Both the position numbers and the translations under genes were made by a program. Below are positions 5,485 to 6,004 of a stretch of DNA of 6,004 nucleotides, in pieces. The notes beneath the pieces are model-generated. The model made no database searches. It was not told where the DNA came from and saw nothing but the letters and a program-made list of their open reading frames with translations. Every line of letters starts with the position of its first letter. Within the stretch, counting starts at the first letter, position 1. The DNA is from Paracoccaceae bacterium (GTDB taxonomy: Bacteria > Pseudomonadota > Alphaproteobacteria > Rhodobacterales > Rhodobacteraceae), in the NCBI GenBank assembly GCA_007128865.1, contig SKWP01000340.1, forward strand, positions 1 through 6,004. Reading direction: 5' to 3'.

Positions 5485-6004
5485 ATGAACCCGACCGAAT
5501 CCGCCGCACGCTGCCGCGAAATCTGCCTGATGGCGCCGGTGATCCCGGTGATCGTGATCGAGGATGCCAGCCGCGCCCGGCCGCTGGCCGAAACCCTGGT
5601 CGGCGCCGGCCTTCCGGTACTGGAAGTGACGTTGCGCACGCCTGCGGCACTGGAAGCACTCGCTGCCATGGCTGCGGTGCCGGGCGGGGTCGCCGGGGCC
5701 GGAACGCTGATAACACCGCGCGACGTGGCGGCGGCCCGCGATGCCGGCGCCCGCTTCGGGGTCTCGCCGGGCTCGACCGACCGGCTGCAGGATGCCTGCA
5801 TGGATGCCGGCCTGCCGATCCTTGCCGGGGCGGCGACCGCATCGGAATCGATGCGCCTGCTGGAAGCCGGCCATTCGGTGCAAAAGTTCTTTCCCGCCGA
5901 GGCCGCGGGCGGGGCCGCCGCCCTTGCCGCACTGGCCGCGCCGCTGCCGCAGGTTTCCTTCTGCCCTACCGGCGGCATCCGGGCCGACAGCGCCGCAGGC
6001 TATC
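5485..6004 (+). CDS. eda: KDPG aldolase, 3' end beyond window
   Basis: Splits KDPG into pyruvate and glyceraldehyde-3-phosphate, completing the Entner-Doudoroff pathway begun by edd. It is a class I (Schiff-base) aldolase of the TIM-barrel KDPG/KHG family and acts in the cytoplasm. The first 173 residues are present, out of about 210 expected. Seen in order: [10 protein letters not shown] (18-27), VLEVTLRT with catalytic E47 and phosphate/carboxylate-binding R51 (45-52), GAGT with T74 (71-74), GVSPGSTD (92-99), the Schiff-base lysine K134 in QKFFPAEA (133-140), and CPTGGI (160-165) for phosphate binding. All key residues match those of E. coli Eda by position. The ATG at 5485 has AGGGA (5471-5475) 9 bases upstream. 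The frame shows no break up to the right edge. Some family members also act on 2-keto-4-hydroxyglutarate; the edd context makes KDPG the main substrate. Confidence 0.97.
   Translation, partial: MNPTESAARCREICLMAPVIPVIVIEDASRARPLAETLVGAGLPVLEVTLRTPAALEALAAMAAVPGGVAGAGTLITPRDVAAARDAGARFGVSPGSTDRLQDACMDAGLPILAGAATASESMRLLEAGHSVQKFFPAEAAGGAAALAALAAPLPQVSFCPTGGIRADSAAGY

Noticed and set aside
2505..5978. Very long minus-strand open frame (1157 codons) running antisense through edd and eda into the peptidase gene
   Set aside because: Its right part is the antisense of two unmistakable enzyme genes and is rich in Arg, Gly and Ala with no recognisable domain. Only the left end, from ATG 3452, is a real gene. 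Long antisense frames are expected at this GC content.
1..6004. CRISPR array, insertion sequence, phage or integrated element
   Set aside because: No regularly spaced repeats, transposase, integrase or target-site duplication is visible, and composition is uniform across the genes.

Overview
The window is very GC-rich, with strong G/C at third codon positions, dense packing and few AT-rich promoters. Together with the protein families this suggests an alphaproteobacterium of the Rhodobacteraceae (Rhodobacter/Paracoccus type). That assignment is an inference from style and gene content; no marker gene here proves it.

Layout. Positions 1-290 hold no gene I can support, but several inverted repeats. 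Four genes then lie on the minus strand, read from right to left: a membrane-anchored M23-family metallopeptidase (3452-2505), a small protein of unknown function (2345-2139), an RlmI/COG1092-type SAM-dependent rRNA methyltransferase (2083-854) and a solitary PIN-domain protein (857-291). The last two overlap by 4 bases (ATGA). A divergent intergenic region (3453-3653) separates this block from a plus-strand Entner-Doudoroff operon: edd (3654-5459, complete) and eda (from 5485, cut by the right edge).

How the genes work together. edd and eda encode the two enzymes specific to the Entner-Doudoroff pathway: 6-phosphogluconate to KDPG, then KDPG to pyruvate plus glyceraldehyde-3-phosphate. An operator-like palindrome lies about 45 bases before edd. 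The methyltransferase and PIN protein are probably translated from one message and both plausibly act on RNA. From memory, Rhodobacter sphaeroides carries edd/eda-, methyltransferase- and PIN-type genes under consecutive locus numbers (around RSP_2645 to RSP_2648), so this neighbourhood is probably conserved rather than newly acquired.

I see no CRISPR array, insertion sequence, phage gene, tRNA or rRNA. No clearly new multi-gene system is visible. The best leads are small: a perfect 10-bp hairpin covering the methyltransferase start codon, the coupling of an antitoxin-less PIN protein to an rRNA methyltransferase, the uncertain start of the small gene, and an unexplained structured stretch at the left end.
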